Positions 18,332-26,971 of a stretch of DNA of 64,000 nt are shown here, one piece after another. The notes below the pieces were generated by a model. It was given only the letters and a program-made list of their open reading frames with translations, had not been told where the DNA came from and searched no databases. The stretch spans positions 372,001 through 436,000 of the forward strand of contig NZ_CP011390.1 in assembly GCF_001644645.1 (NCBI RefSeq), written 5' to 3'. The DNA comes from Flavisolibacter tropicus (GTDB taxonomy: Bacteria; Bacteroidota; Bacteroidia; Chitinophagales; Chitinophagaceae). Within the stretch, counting starts at the first letter, position 1. Every line of letters starts with the position of its first letter. Both the position numbers and the translations under genes were made by a program.

Positions 18332-18376
18332 GTAATTCATTGGAAAACCATATTTTCGAAACCCTTTATCATTTGC

Positions 18377-19087
18377 ATGGCTAAACTCATCCGCATATTA
18401 CTGACAGGGCTTTTTATTTCATTTCTGGGCTCATTGCCATTAGGGACATTGAATATTGCTGCCATGCAAATATCCATAAGCGATGGCCTGATGCCTGCTC
18501 TTTTATTTTCCTTAGGTTCATTGTCTGCCGAAATGGTTTATGTAAGGATTTCGTTGGTGGCAATGGATTGGGTGCGTAAGCAAAAGCATTTTTTTAAAGT
18601 ATTGGAATGGGTAACCTTGCTGATTGTTTTGGCATTAGCCGTTTCCAGTTTTTATGCAGCCTTTCATCCAGGCGTTAAAAAGAATGTGATTCTAAGCAGT
18701 ACCCTTAACCGTTTTTGGTTGGGGCTATTTATGAGTGCCTTGAATCCGGTACAGATACCTTTCTGGTTTGGGTGGAGTACTGTATTATTCAGTAAGAAAA
18801 TATTGGAGCCTAAAAACAGTCATTATAATTTATACATTGTAGGTATTGGCCTTGGAACATTGATGGGTAACTGTGTTTTCATCTTTGGAGGAAAGTTAAT
18901 AGGAGAACATCTTAATAATAACCAATCATTGATTCAAATAATTATTGGTTGTGTGTTTGCTTTAACAGCCCTTATACAGACCTGGAAAATGATTAAAAAG
19001 AAGGATACAGAACACCAAATGGAGCATCCAGAGGAGATTACAAAGCCTTTTGAGGAAGAAGTTGAGCATATCAATAAAGATCTATAA
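18377..19087 (+). CDS. LysE-family exporter
   Basis: The 236-residue protein has about six membrane helices and the LysE-type N-terminal signature LGSLPLGTLNIAAMQISISDG (about 17-37, given in part). The ALNPVQIPFWFGWS segment (115-128) corresponds to the second conserved half. The last 40 residues are charged and cytoplasmic. LysE proteins export amino acids or related small molecules. It follows an ATP-grasp gene by 45 bp, so product export is possible, but the cargo cannot be inferred. Confidence 0.82.
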   Translation: MAKLIRILLTGLFISFLGSLPLGTLNIAAMQISISDGLMPALLFSLGSLSAEMVYVRISLVAMDWVRKQKHFFKVLEWVTLLIVLALAVSSFYAAFHPGVKKNVILSSTLNRFWLGLFMSALNPVQIPFWFGWSTVLFSKKILEPKNSHYNLYIVGIGLGTLMGNCVFIFGGKLIGEHLNNNQSLIQIIIGCVFALTALIQTWKMIKKKDTEHQMEHPEEITKPFEEEVEHINKDL

Positions 19088-19322
19088 TCCTAAATATTTA
19101 CAGGCGGCTAGTAATAAAAAGTGGTATCTAAAATAAAACTAGATAGGAGCCAGCTTTACATAAGTTCGTCGTGCTTTCTAGGCCCTTTACATTCACTTCT
19201 AATATTATTTTAATTCGGGTTTAATGAAGAATTATGGTTCAGGAATAAAATTTGCTGATCACACTGACCATTAGTTTTTCTGTTTTAAGCTTATCTCTAA
19301 GCAAAAAACCTTTACATCCGAA

Positions 19323-19784
19323 ATGAATGATCTTAATAAGATTAATTTTTATAAAGAACTCCAGGAAGAACTAGAAAACCGAAAGAAAAAGCAGCTCTAT
19401 TTTTTCCATAACGACTTTCTTACTATTGAGTATGATCCTAATCATTGGTTGTATGTTGATTGGTTGGGTTATCAAACAGAGAAGTCAATTATGGAAGGTT
19501 GTGAGAAAATATTAGAGGCGCTAACTTTTTATAAAGTTTCTAAGGTTTTAAATGATAATACAAGGATTGTTGGCATTTGGACTCCTGCAGCTGAATGGGT
19601 TGGAGCCAACTGGCTGCCGCGCATGGAAGCTTCTGGCCTGAAAAAGTTTGCCTGGGTGTATTCGCCCAGTAGGCTAAGCCAAGTTTCTACTGATGAAGCG
19701 ATTAAAAACGCTCCTTTGCCTTCATTAATTCAAACCTTCTATAACATTACTGATGCCTGGAAATGGCTACTTTCAGAAGATTAA
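19323..19784 (+). CDS. Conserved hypothetical protein, STAS/SpoIIAA-like fold suspected
   Basis: The 153-residue soluble protein begins with a Lys/Glu-rich helix, then has the beta-alpha pattern FLTIEYDPNHWLYVDWLGYQ (36-55) and a Trp-rich second half (WTPAAEWVGANWLPRMEASG, 86-105). The alternation resembles STAS/SEC14-like stress-sensor proteins in Bacteroidota, which often sit near histidine kinases; none is here. I can see no catalytic motif. A 235-bp gap precedes it and an imperfect AT-rich hairpin follows. The family call is tentative. Confidence 0.55.
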   Translation: MNDLNKINFYKELQEELENRKKKQLYFFHNDFLTIEYDPNHWLYVDWLGYQTEKSIMEGCEKILEALTFYKVSKVLNDNTRIVGIWTPAAEWVGANWLPRMEASGLKKFAWVYSPSRLSQVSTDEAIKNAPLPSLIQTFYNITDAWKWLLSED

Positions 19785-19870
19785 AATAAAAAGTAATAGC
19801 CAGTAAATATTTACTGGCTATTACTTTTTATGATGCTTTTAAAGCTTGAAACTTATAATTACAAGTACGT

Positions 19871-21196
19871 TTAGCTATTCATCTCAAATGCCCAATTTGC
19901 TCTTTCATCTGGGCTAAATTTCCAAGGAGCGAAATTATTTTCAATATTGCTATACATACCATTCCACTCAGCTGGTTGTTTGCTTTCTTCAAGCGCCAAG
20001 TTACGTTTAAGCTGGTTGATAATATGTAAAGGGTTGATCAATACAGGGCAAGCTTGTACACAAGCCTGACAAGAAGTACAGGCCCAAAGTTCTTCAGTAG
20101 TAATGTAGTCATACAACAATGTCTTACCGTCATCTTCAAACGTACCGTTGTTTTTATCGCGTTTATTACCAATTTCCTCCATGCGATCGCGCGTATCCAT
20201 CATGACCTTACGGGGTGATAATAACTTACCGGTTTTATTAGCCGGACAAGCTTCTGTACAGCGGCCACATTCAGTACAGGTATAGGCATCTAACAAATTC
20301 TTCCAACTCAAATCCATTACATCTTTAGCACCAAAGCGTTTATGTTCTTCAGCCGGTGCATCTGTAGGAATGGTCTCTGGTTGCATAGCATACAATACCT
20401 CGCGCTGAATCTCCGGCATGTTCTGCATTTTTGCTTGAGGGTCTAATCTTGCATAATAGGTATTAGGGAATGCCGTAACAATATGTAAGTGCTTTGAATA
20501 AGGCAAGTAGTTTAAGAAAACAAAGATGCCTGCAATGTGTAACCACCAGCAGGTGCGCTCAATAGCAATCAGTGTGTTTACCGAAAAATTTTCAAATAGG
20601 GGAGTCAGAAAACCTGAAACAACAAAATCACCTGTTTGTAAATAATGTTCTGCACCTTTTAATTGTAATGCCTTGTCAGTAGCGTTCATTGTGAGGAACA
20701 AGGTCATGAGAACAATCTCAAAAGTCAGGATTAAATTGGCATCACTACGCGGCCAGCCATTTAACTCACGCATATTCAAACGGCCAACGCGCATCACGTT
20801 ACGGCGTATTAAAAACGCAACACATACCGATAAAACACCAAAGGCAAGTATTTCAAAGAAATTGATCACAAAGCCATAAAAACCACCAAGGAAGGGTGCA
20901 AATAAGCGGTGTGTTCCAAAAATACCATCAAGGATGATTTCCAGAATTTCAATATTGATAATTACGAAGCCCGCATATATTATAAAGTGCATGAGACCAA
21001 CAAAAGGCTTGTCAAACATGCGCTTCTGGCCAAACGCCATCAACAAAGTATTGCGCCAGCGCTCGCTGGAATTTCCTGTAAACTGTTCATCCCTGCCCAT
21101 ATTGATATTGCGGCGAATGAAAGAAACTTTCTTTGCGAAGATCCAAATAGCGACGGCAGCTAATAGAATAAATAAAATTTGTTGGGCCAGATGCAT
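19871..21196 (-). CDS. Membrane 4Fe-4S dicluster protein (HdrE/NarI-like N-terminus, HdrC-like C-terminus)
   Basis: The 441-residue protein fuses a membrane part with about five helices (roughly 5-25, 68-90, 105-130, 155-172, 218-235) to a C-terminal ferredoxin-like domain with two clusters: Cys307/310/313/317 (CTECGRCTEACP) and Cys373/376/379/383 (CTSCQACVQACP). It should pass electrons between a quinone-facing membrane part and a soluble CCG partner, probably the product at 16318-17100. The gene starts 44 bp from a divergent PRTase gene. The physiological reaction is unknown. Confidence 0.86.
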   Translation of the reverse strand: MHLAQQILFILLAAVAIWIFAKKVSFIRRNINMGRDEQFTGNSSERWRNTLLMAFGQKRMFDKPFVGLMHFIIYAGFVIINIEILEIILDGIFGTHRLFAPFLGGFYGFVINFFEILAFGVLSVCVAFLIRRNVMRVGRLNMRELNGWPRSDANLILTFEIVLMTLFLTMNATDKALQLKGAEHYLQTGDFVVSGFLTPLFENFSVNTLIAIERTCWWLHIAGIFVFLNYLPYSKHLHIVTAFPNTYYARLDPQAKMQNMPEIQREVLYAMQPETIPTDAPAEEHKRFGAKDVMDLSWKNLLDAYTCTECGRCTEACPANKTGKLLSPRKVMMDTRDRMEEIGNKRDKNNGTFEDDGKTLLYDYITTEELWACTSCQACVQACPVLINPLHIINQLKRNLALEESKQPAEWNGMYSNIENNFAPWKFSPDERANWAFEMNS

Positions 21197-21206
21197 ATAC
21201 AGAAGT

Positions 21207-21214
21207 TAGATTTG
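21207..21214 (+). promoter_or_regulatory. Candidate -7 element TAGATTTG for the PRTase gene
   Basis: Exact TAnnTTTG match in the 44-bp gap between divergent genes, 26 bases before the ATG at 21241. Confidence 0.5.
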
Positions 21215-21240
21215 CTAAATAAACGTTGTAAAAATAACCG

Positions 21241-21750
21241 ATGCAGTCAAATAATAGCCAAAAGAATTGTATTCTGTCTTCAGAAACTATAAAAAGAAAA
21301 CTAAAGCGCATGGCGCTGGAGATTGCTGAACAGAATGCAGATGAAAAGGAATTGATTATTGCTGGTATCAATGGTAATGGAGAATTATTAGCACAAAAGC
21401 TAATTGAGGAACTGCAGCAGGTTGTACCTACGAAATTGAGTAAAGTGGTGATTCAATTAAATAAGAAACAGCCATTAGATGCTCAATTAAGCACACCAAT
21501 TGATATAAACGATAAGGTAGTGATAATTGTTGACGATGTATCAAATTCAGGAAGAACTTTATTATATGGCCTAAAACCATTTATTACCAACCTGCCTAAA
21601 AAGATTCAGACGGCTGTATTGGTAGAGAGAAGCCACAAGTTATTTGCTATTCAGCCCGATTATGTTGGTCTTAGCGTGGCTACTACATTGCAAGAGCATA
21701 TTTCTGTAGAAACGGAGGGTGATCAAATTACGGGTGCCTGGCTGCATTAA
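21241..21750 (+). CDS. Phosphoribosyltransferase-family protein (PyrR-like)
   Basis: The 169-residue protein has the type I PRTase core: an AGINGNGELLAQKL loop (41-54) and the PRPP-binding motif VVIIVDDVSNSGRT (93-106). Length and layout fit PyrR-like regulators or uracil/hypoxanthine PRTases. PyrR from Gram-positives has DDVLYTGRT; here the loop is DDVSNSGRT, so the base specificity is uncertain. It could act as a nucleotide-salvage enzyme. Its stop overlaps that of the convergent DUF2279 gene (TTAA, 21747-21750). Confidence 0.78.
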   Translation: MQSNNSQKNCILSSETIKRKLKRMALEIAEQNADEKELIIAGINGNGELLAQKLIEELQQVVPTKLSKVVIQLNKKQPLDAQLSTPIDINDKVVIIVDDVSNSGRTLLYGLKPFITNLPKKIQTAVLVERSHKLFAIQPDYVGLSVATTLQEHISVETEGDQITGAWLH

Positions 21751-22730
21751 AAATAAAGGAAGTGCCCTTTTACTTTGCCATTTGAAAACTCTAGTGCAGG
21801 TGCAGGCATCTTAAGCATATTAAGCAAGGATAGCATGGTACGTACCAAAGGTTTCCTGGTTTTTATCTTTGTAAAATCAATGTCAGGGGAAAAATACCAC
21901 TGCCGTAATCGGGGGATATCGCGCCGGTCAAATGTTACAGACCCATCTTTACCATAGGCCGTGTTTTCAAAACCTCCATAAAGCCCTTGTGCACCATAGC
22001 CGATAGCTATATTTAACCAAGCGGGCAATTGGCTTTGCTTGGCAAAAGACTTCAGGTTAAAGCTCATCCAATAAGTTTGGCTATTATAATCTTTAAGTAG
22101 GCGTTCTTGAAAGCTTTTCCCAAATAAGTCCTCCGTCCGGTTTTTCACGTCACCTGAATAGGTTGAAGGGTGTGACGAGAATTTAAATTGTATACGCTGT
22201 TCTTGCCAGCCCCATTCTTGAAGGCAGTACAAACTTACCCCAGCTGCATTGGCTGCCATATCGGACCAGCTCCAGCCCCATTCGGCAGAGTGGGCGTCAA
22301 GTGTTTCTAAAATGGTTTGGTAACCTAAGCTGCTTAAGCCACCCAGCATTACTGCTTTTTTATGTGGAAAGCCGGCCCATTCCCAGGTTTCTGTAGAATA
22401 TTTGGCAATATTATAGGCTGTCCATGCATGTCCTACTTTATCTACCTGCAACCACTCCTTACTATCATCGAATGTGTGGAAGGCTGTTTTGGGGTAATCT
22501 TTATACCAAGCCTGGCTTAGGAGAAGTAAAGTTCCGGTATAAGCTGCTGTATGTATGCCAGCTATTAGTATTTTGCGACTTTTATAATTAGGAAGAAAGG
22601 TGTTGTGTATATTGGCAATAGAAGAGGTGTCCGATACTGTAACCGTAACCGGTGCTGTTATAGTCGCCGATTGCTGGCTCCAGACTGATACGGACGCCAA
22701 AAGAAAAATAGGTAGAATCCATTTCTTCAC
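21747..22730 (-). CDS. DUF2279 family exported protein
   Basis: The protein (327 residues) starts at a GTG (22728-22730). The choice is supported by the good signal peptide that follows (MKKWILPIFLLASVSVWSQ) and by a TACATTTG element ending 4 bases upstream. The mature protein has the family's HTFDDSKEWLQVDKVGHAWTAY region (85-106) and SAEWGWSWSDMAANAAG (149-165), the latter resembling the YfiM-type lipoprotein motif. It probably sits in the outer membrane or periplasm. Function unknown. Confidence 0.76.
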   Translation of the reverse strand: MKKWILPIFLLASVSVWSQQSATITAPVTVTVSDTSSIANIHNTFLPNYKSRKILIAGIHTAAYTGTLLLLSQAWYKDYPKTAFHTFDDSKEWLQVDKVGHAWTAYNIAKYSTETWEWAGFPHKKAVMLGGLSSLGYQTILETLDAHSAEWGWSWSDMAANAAGVSLYCLQEWGWQEQRIQFKFSSHPSTYSGDVKNRTEDLFGKSFQERLLKDYNSQTYWMSFNLKSFAKQSQLPAWLNIAIGYGAQGLYGGFENTAYGKDGSVTFDRRDIPRLRQWYFSPDIDFTKIKTRKPLVRTMLSLLNMLKMPAPALEFSNGKVKGHFLYF

Positions 22731-22734
22731 GTGC

Positions 22735-22742
22735 CAAATGTA
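22735..22742 (-). promoter_or_regulatory. Candidate -7 element TACATTTG, near-leaderless GTG start
   Basis: Minus-strand TACATTTG fits TAnnTTTG and ends 4 bases before the GTG at 22730. Confidence 0.48.
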
Positions 22743-22810
22743 CAGACACTTGTAAATTCGTAACAGATTTTACCTTAAACAACAAACCAATTTAAAAGAA
22801 ATCAACACTT

Positions 22811-24535
22811 ATGGATGCAGCAATTGCGCAAAAAGTACAGAGCTGGTTAGATGGAAATTATGATGAAAATGTAAAAAATGAAATCAGGGCATTGCAGCAA
22901 AAGGGAGGTGATGACCTGGCGGATGCTTTCTATAGAAACCTTGAATTTGGAACGGGTGGCTTACGTGGAATTATGGGTGTAGGCACCAACCGCATGAATA
23001 AATATACGGTTGGAATGGCTACTCAGGGATTTGCAAATTATATGAAAGCCAGTTTTCCTGGTCAGGAAATAAAAGTAGCTATAGCACACGATTGCCGTAA
23101 CAATAGCCGCTTTTTTGCTGAAACCACTGCCAATGTATTTGCTGCAAATGGCATTAAAGTGTTTCTTTTTGAAGACCTGCGCCCTACACCGGAGCTGTCT
23201 TTCGCCATCCGGCATTTAGGTTGCCAAGGCGGTGTAGTATGTACGGCTTCCCATAATCCCAAAGAGTATAATGGCTACAAAGCTTACTGGACTGATGGAG
23301 GACAACTGGTACCCCCACACGATAAAAATGTAATAGCTGAAGTAGAAAAGATCCACAGTGTAGATGAAGTAAAATGGAATGGTGGTGAGGCTAATATTAC
23401 ACTGATCGGTAAAGAGATCGATGAGGCGTACATTAAAATGGTTAAGGGCCTGAGCGTTTATCCAGAGATCATTCAGCAGCAAAAAGACTTGAAAATCGTT
23501 TATACGCCTATACATGGTACAGGTATCACTATGGTACCACCTGTTTTGAAAGCCTTTGGTTTTGAAAATGTAAACATTGTTGAGGAGCAGGCTACTCCAG
23601 ATGGTAATTTCCCAACTGTCGTTTACCCCAACCCGGAAGAAAGCGAGGCTATGAGCATTGGCTTGAAAAAAGCTCAGGAACTGGATGCTGATATTTTATT
23701 GGGCACTGACCCAGACAGCGACAGGGTAGGCATTGCCATTAAAGACAATGACGGAAAATGGGTATTGATGAATGGTAACCAAACCGCTGTATTGGCCTTT
23801 AATTACATGATTGAAAGCCGTAAAGAAAAGGGATTGGCACAGCCCAATGATATGGTGGTAAAAACCATTGTTACTACCAATATGATTGATGTGATAGCTC
23901 AGCGCAGTGGTGTGCATTGCTATAATGTACTTACTGGCTTTAAGTGGATTGCAGAACTCATTAAGGAGAAAGAAGGCAAGGAAAATTATATCATTGGTGG
24001 TGAAGAAAGCTATGGGTTAATGATAGGATCACAGATCCGTGATAAGGATGCTATTTCTGCTGTAGCACTATTGTGTGAAATGGCAGCCTATGAGAAGTCA
24101 AAAGGCAGAAGTCTGTACCAAAAACTGATAGATCTATATGTACAATATGGTTGCTATAAAGAGCATTTGATTTCCATTACGAAGAAAGGCATGAATGGTC
24201 AGCAGGAAATTGCACAAATGATGGAAGACTATCGCACTAATCCGCCAAAGTCGCTAGGTGGAGGTCAAGTAGCGCAGTTGCTTGATTATCAGAAGCAAAT
24301 AGCTACCGACTTAAAGACAGGTCAGACTACACCTATTTCCTTGCCTAAGTCGAATGTATTGCAATTTGTATTGGAAGACGGTAGCAAGGCAAGTGCACGT
24401 CCTTCTGGAACAGAGCCAAAGATCAAATTCTACTTCAGTGTAAATGCACCGTTGGCTTCAGCAGATCAATACCCCCAGGTGCAAAAGCAACTGGATGAAA
24501 AGATCCAAAACATCATTAAAGATCTCGGCCTTTAA
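22811..24535 (+). CDS. Phosphoglucomutase / phosphomannomutase
   Basis: The 574-residue protein has all four domains of the alpha-D-phosphohexomutase family: the phosphoserine loop TASHNPKEYNGYK (Ser147), the Mg-binding loop GTDPDSDRVG (Asp300, 302, 304), the sugar loop GGEESYGL (396-403), and the phosphate loop RPSGTEPKIK near residue 515. It interconverts hexose 1- and 6-phosphates in the cytoplasm, supplying UDP-glucose and GDP-mannose synthesis. Sequence length matches the longer PGM2-like branch. It stands alone with its own terminator, so it is not part of the surface-sugar clusters. Confidence 0.94.
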   Translation: MDAAIAQKVQSWLDGNYDENVKNEIRALQQKGGDDLADAFYRNLEFGTGGLRGIMGVGTNRMNKYTVGMATQGFANYMKASFPGQEIKVAIAHDCRNNSRFFAETTANVFAANGIKVFLFEDLRPTPELSFAIRHLGCQGGVVCTASHNPKEYNGYKAYWTDGGQLVPPHDKNVIAEVEKIHSVDEVKWNGGEANITLIGKEIDEAYIKMVKGLSVYPEIIQQQKDLKIVYTPIHGTGITMVPPVLKAFGFENVNIVEEQATPDGNFPTVVYPNPEESEAMSIGLKKAQELDADILLGTDPDSDRVGIAIKDNDGKWVLMNGNQTAVLAFNYMIESRKEKGLAQPNDMVVKTIVTTNMIDVIAQRSGVHCYNVLTGFKWIAELIKEKEGKENYIIGGEESYGLMIGSQIRDKDAISAVALLCEMAAYEKSKGRSLYQKLIDLYVQYGCYKEHLISITKKGMNGQQEIAQMMEDYRTNPPKSLGGGQVAQLLDYQKQIATDLKTGQTTPISLPKSNVLQFVLEDGSKASARPSGTEPKIKFYFSVNAPLASADQYPQVQKQLDEKIQNIIKDLGL

Positions 24536-24558
24536 TTAGTATAGAACTTTGTATATGA

Positions 24559-24586
24559 AAAAGTCCGCAAGTGTTTGCGGACTTTT
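24559..24586 (+). terminator. Intrinsic terminator after phosphoglucomutase
   Basis: Inverted repeat AAAAGTCCGCAA / TTGCGGACTTTT around a short loop, 24 bases past the stop codon, with a T-rich end. Confidence 0.88.
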
Positions 24587-24634
24587 CTTTCTTCTATCAT
24601 CTTTAAAATCTACTCAAATCGTAGTTCAGACAAT

Positions 24635-24663
24635 AAAAAAAGTGCTCTTTAGGTGGAGCACTT
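24635..24663 (-). terminator. Orphan terminator-like hairpin facing the minus strand
   Basis: Stem AAGTGCTC / GAGCACTT with an 8-nt loop. Reading the minus strand it is followed by a run of seven Ts. No gene ends nearby on that strand; the nearest minus gene stops at 25498, over 800 bp away, so it may end a transcript passing through the repeat region. Confidence 0.55.
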
Positions 24664-24990
24664 CCTCTTTTTAGGCGGATGGACTTAATGTCTTTATATA
24701 TAGTAAACTATCAGCGTCTTTGTTGATACAAATTGACGAATAAATCTCCACAAATACTAGAGATAATCGGTGAATACGGCATTTTACCCGTTGAGCGGTA
24801 AGTCAAACCCAGCAAGGCCTTTGGTCTCAAAAGTGGAGTGCTTTGCGCTGGACCGCGGATTATTGGGGTTTAGAAGAATGGATGATGTGAGGATGGCTGA
24901 TTAAGGTTAACAGGTTTAAAGTTGACAAGGGAGAGAGGGAGAATTAGCTGATTAGCTGATGTGAAGATTAGCTAATAAATAATGAATAAG

Positions 24991-25360
24991 GAACAAGGAA
25001 TGATGAATATAGAAGGGAGGAAATGTTCAATGCGCAAGGTACACGAACTAACGAATGATGATTGGGAGTGGTTTTGTATCTTTAGGGCTCTTCTCTTTGG
25101 GGCATTTCCAACCTTTCTTATTACACTTTTTTACTATTTCTACTGGGTTTTTATAGACTGATATACGGTGGTGGTAGGGGCCGAGGGATCGGCCGAAGGA
25201 TCGGCTACGGGTGAGGTACGGACTTCATACGGAGTTAGTATGGACCTGATACGGAGTTACCTAGGCTTCCATACGGAGTAACCATGAAGTGGATACGGAG
25301 TAACCCTGAAGGTGTAGAGGCATAGCAGTGAAGGAACAGCGGAGTGGTAGTGAAGGTAGT
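24991..25360 (+). repeat. Dispersed intergenic element, copy A
   Basis: This stretch shares a chain of exact words, in the same order and orientation, with 61392-61730: GAACAAGGAATGATGAAT (24991-25008), TTGTATCTTTAGG (25074-25086), a 22-bp tandem array (25227-25314) and AGCGGAGTGGTAG (25338-25350). The spacing between landmarks is nearly equal in both copies. No protein is encoded, there are no transposase remnants and I see no clear terminal inverted repeats. The flanking 24664-25497 also contains simple near-repeats such as ATTAGCTGATTAGCTGATG at 24945-24963 and otherwise nothing I can name. Confidence 0.75.
25227..25314 (+). repeat. 22-bp tandem array, four units, copy A
   Basis: Four consecutive 22-bp units begin at 25227, 25249, 25271 and 25293. 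Each starts ATACGGAGTWA and then diverges (TGGACCTG, GGCTTCC, TGAAGTGG, TGAAGGTG endings). There are no unique spacers, so this is not a CRISPR array. Confidence 0.85.
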
Positions 25361-25497
25361 ATGGAGGAGTAGGCAAGGTAGTATGGCCGATGGCTGATTT
25401 TTGGATAGCGGATTAAAGGGATTAGAAAGAAGGGTTAGCTGGATGAGATTAGGCTTTTAAGGTAAAATTCTTATGTAAATCTTTGATTATTTGTACA

Positions 25498-26121
25498 TTA
25501 GGTTTCATGAGCATTGGGGCTAGCATGCCAAGGCGTGAGGGTTGGGAGAATCATAGGCACCTTCTTTTGGTAAGTAATATAGGCTTCCCCAAACTCTTCA
25601 ATAAGCTTCTGCTCTTCAAACCGGATAGCAATGAGGGTATAGATAGTAATAACACTATTGGCAATCAGTAAGGACCAATGCGGATAGAGTAGTAGTAGTC
25701 CCCAGATGAAAATAAAAGTGCCCAGATATAAGGGATGACGCACAAAGCGATGTACCCCATCAATACGCAGCTCATTGGCTACGACTTCTTCCGCCACAAG
25801 GCTTTTTAAACCACTAAGGTTTAGAAAATACTTTTTGATGCATATAAACATTACAAAGGCGCCTGTTAGCATGATAGTCCACCCAAGAACAAGAAAAGTA
25901 GTTGAAGGTTTTAATAGTAAAGGGGAAGAGATTTGTAATTGATAATCGATAACAACACCTAGGGTAGCAAAGGCTAAGAGGATGTAACAGAAGCGGTAAT
26001 TTTTGTAAAAGTCAGGCGCTTTAATGGCTATCCATTTTTTAAACCGGGCGTTAGCCAGAATACTGTGCAACACACAGAAAATTATCCACATTATGCCTAA
26101 GATCAGGTGTTGCTTTAGCAT
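25498..26121 (-). CDS. Isoprenylcysteine carboxyl methyltransferase-family membrane protein
   Basis: The 207-residue protein has four to five membrane helices and the ICMT/phospholipid-methyltransferase signature: RFVRHPLYLGTF (125-136), then RFEEQKLIEEFGEAYITY (167-184). These enzymes methylate small or lipid substrates at the inner membrane using AdoMet. The bacterial substrate is not known. It converges on nothing close by; the gene-free repeat region lies downstream, and its promoter region is shared with the divergent pcm gene 60 bp away. Confidence 0.83.
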   Translation of the reverse strand: MLKQHLILGIMWIIFCVLHSILANARFKKWIAIKAPDFYKNYRFCYILLAFATLGVVIDYQLQISSPLLLKPSTTFLVLGWTIMLTGAFVMFICIKKYFLNLSGLKSLVAEEVVANELRIDGVHRFVRHPLYLGTFIFIWGLLLLYPHWSLLIANSVITIYTLIAIRFEEQKLIEEFGEAYITYQKKVPMILPTLTPWHASPNAHET

Positions 26122-26169
26122 ACATTAAAAATACTTGAATTACAAAAAATCTTAGGCCATACCGCTATT

Positions 26170-26177
26170 TATATTTG
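26170..26177 (+). promoter_or_regulatory. Candidate -7 element TATATTTG for pcm, near-leaderless
   Basis: Exact TAnnTTTG match ending 4 bases before the pcm ATG at 26182. Confidence 0.52.
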
Positions 26178-26181
26178 CCGG

Positions 26182-26838
26182 ATGAGGAAGTTTGAAGATA
26201 CGTACCGCCACAAAGGAATGCGCCGGAAGCTGGTAGAGGTTGTTCGGCAAAAGGGCATACAGGATGAAAAAGTGCTGGAGGCTATCAATAATATCCCCCG
26301 CCATTTTTTCCTTGATAGTGCCTTTGATGAGGTGGCTTATGAAGACCGAGCTTTTCCTATTTTGGAAGAGCAAACTATTTCGCAGCCGTATACGGTTGCT
26401 TACCAATCACAACTGCTGGAAGTAAAGCCGTTTATGAAAGTACTGGAAATTGGTACCGGCAGTGCTTACCAGGCTAGCGTACTGGCAGAGTTGCAGGTGC
26501 AGGTCTACACTATTGAGCGGCAGAAAAAGCTTTTTGATTACAACAAAACCTTCCAATACCTGCGTAAGTATCCCAATATTAAATTCTTTTATGGAGATGG
26601 CTTTGAAGGATTGCCAACCTTTGGGCCTTTTGACCGTGTAATTATTACTGCGGCAGCGCCGGAAATACCACCGAAATTGATTCAGCAGATGAAAGTAGGT
26701 GGAATGATGGTAATTCCTGAAGGTATAGGTGATGTACAGGTTATGAAACGGATTACTAAGCTGGAAAATGGCGAGCTGAAAATAGAAGTATTTGACCAGT
26801 TCTCATTTGTGCCAATGCTTGTAGGCAAGAATGACTAG
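26182..26838 (+). CDS. pcm: Protein-L-isoaspartate O-methyltransferase
   Basis: The 218-residue protein contains the family start RHFFLDSAFDEVAYEDRAFP (40-59), the substrate loop ISQPYTVA (66-73), and the AdoMet motif VLEIGTGSAYQASVLAEL (87-104). A second region reads FDRVIITAAAPEIP. It repairs isoaspartyl residues in damaged cytoplasmic proteins. Length is standard and there is no signal peptide. It stands as a single gene with its own promoter word and is followed by repeat-like DNA and a terminator. Confidence 0.93.
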   Translation: MRKFEDTYRHKGMRRKLVEVVRQKGIQDEKVLEAINNIPRHFFLDSAFDEVAYEDRAFPILEEQTISQPYTVAYQSQLLEVKPFMKVLEIGTGSAYQASVLAELQVQVYTIERQKKLFDYNKTFQYLRKYPNIKFFYGDGFEGLPTFGPFDRVIITAAAPEIPPKLIQQMKVGGMMVIPEGIGDVQVMKRITKLENGELKIEVFDQFSFVPMLVGKND

Positions 26839-26971
26839 AAAACTCTAATAAAATACCTGATCGGCAATCGGGAACCGGGAATCGATAGGTATACTGAAGT
26901 AAAAAATTACATAGTTGGGGATATTCGGAATATGGATTGCCGATTGTCGATTACCAATTGCTGATAAAACT

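Noticed and set aside
24641..24662. A small RNA gene at the orphan hairpin
   Set aside because: A single hairpin without a promoter word is not enough; kept only as a terminator-like feature.
25227..25314. The 22-bp array as a CRISPR
   Set aside because: Units follow each other with no unique spacers, and there are no cas genes.
25483..25671. A 62-residue plus frame
   Set aside because: It lies opposite the 3' end of the ICMT-like gene. No motif or start signal.
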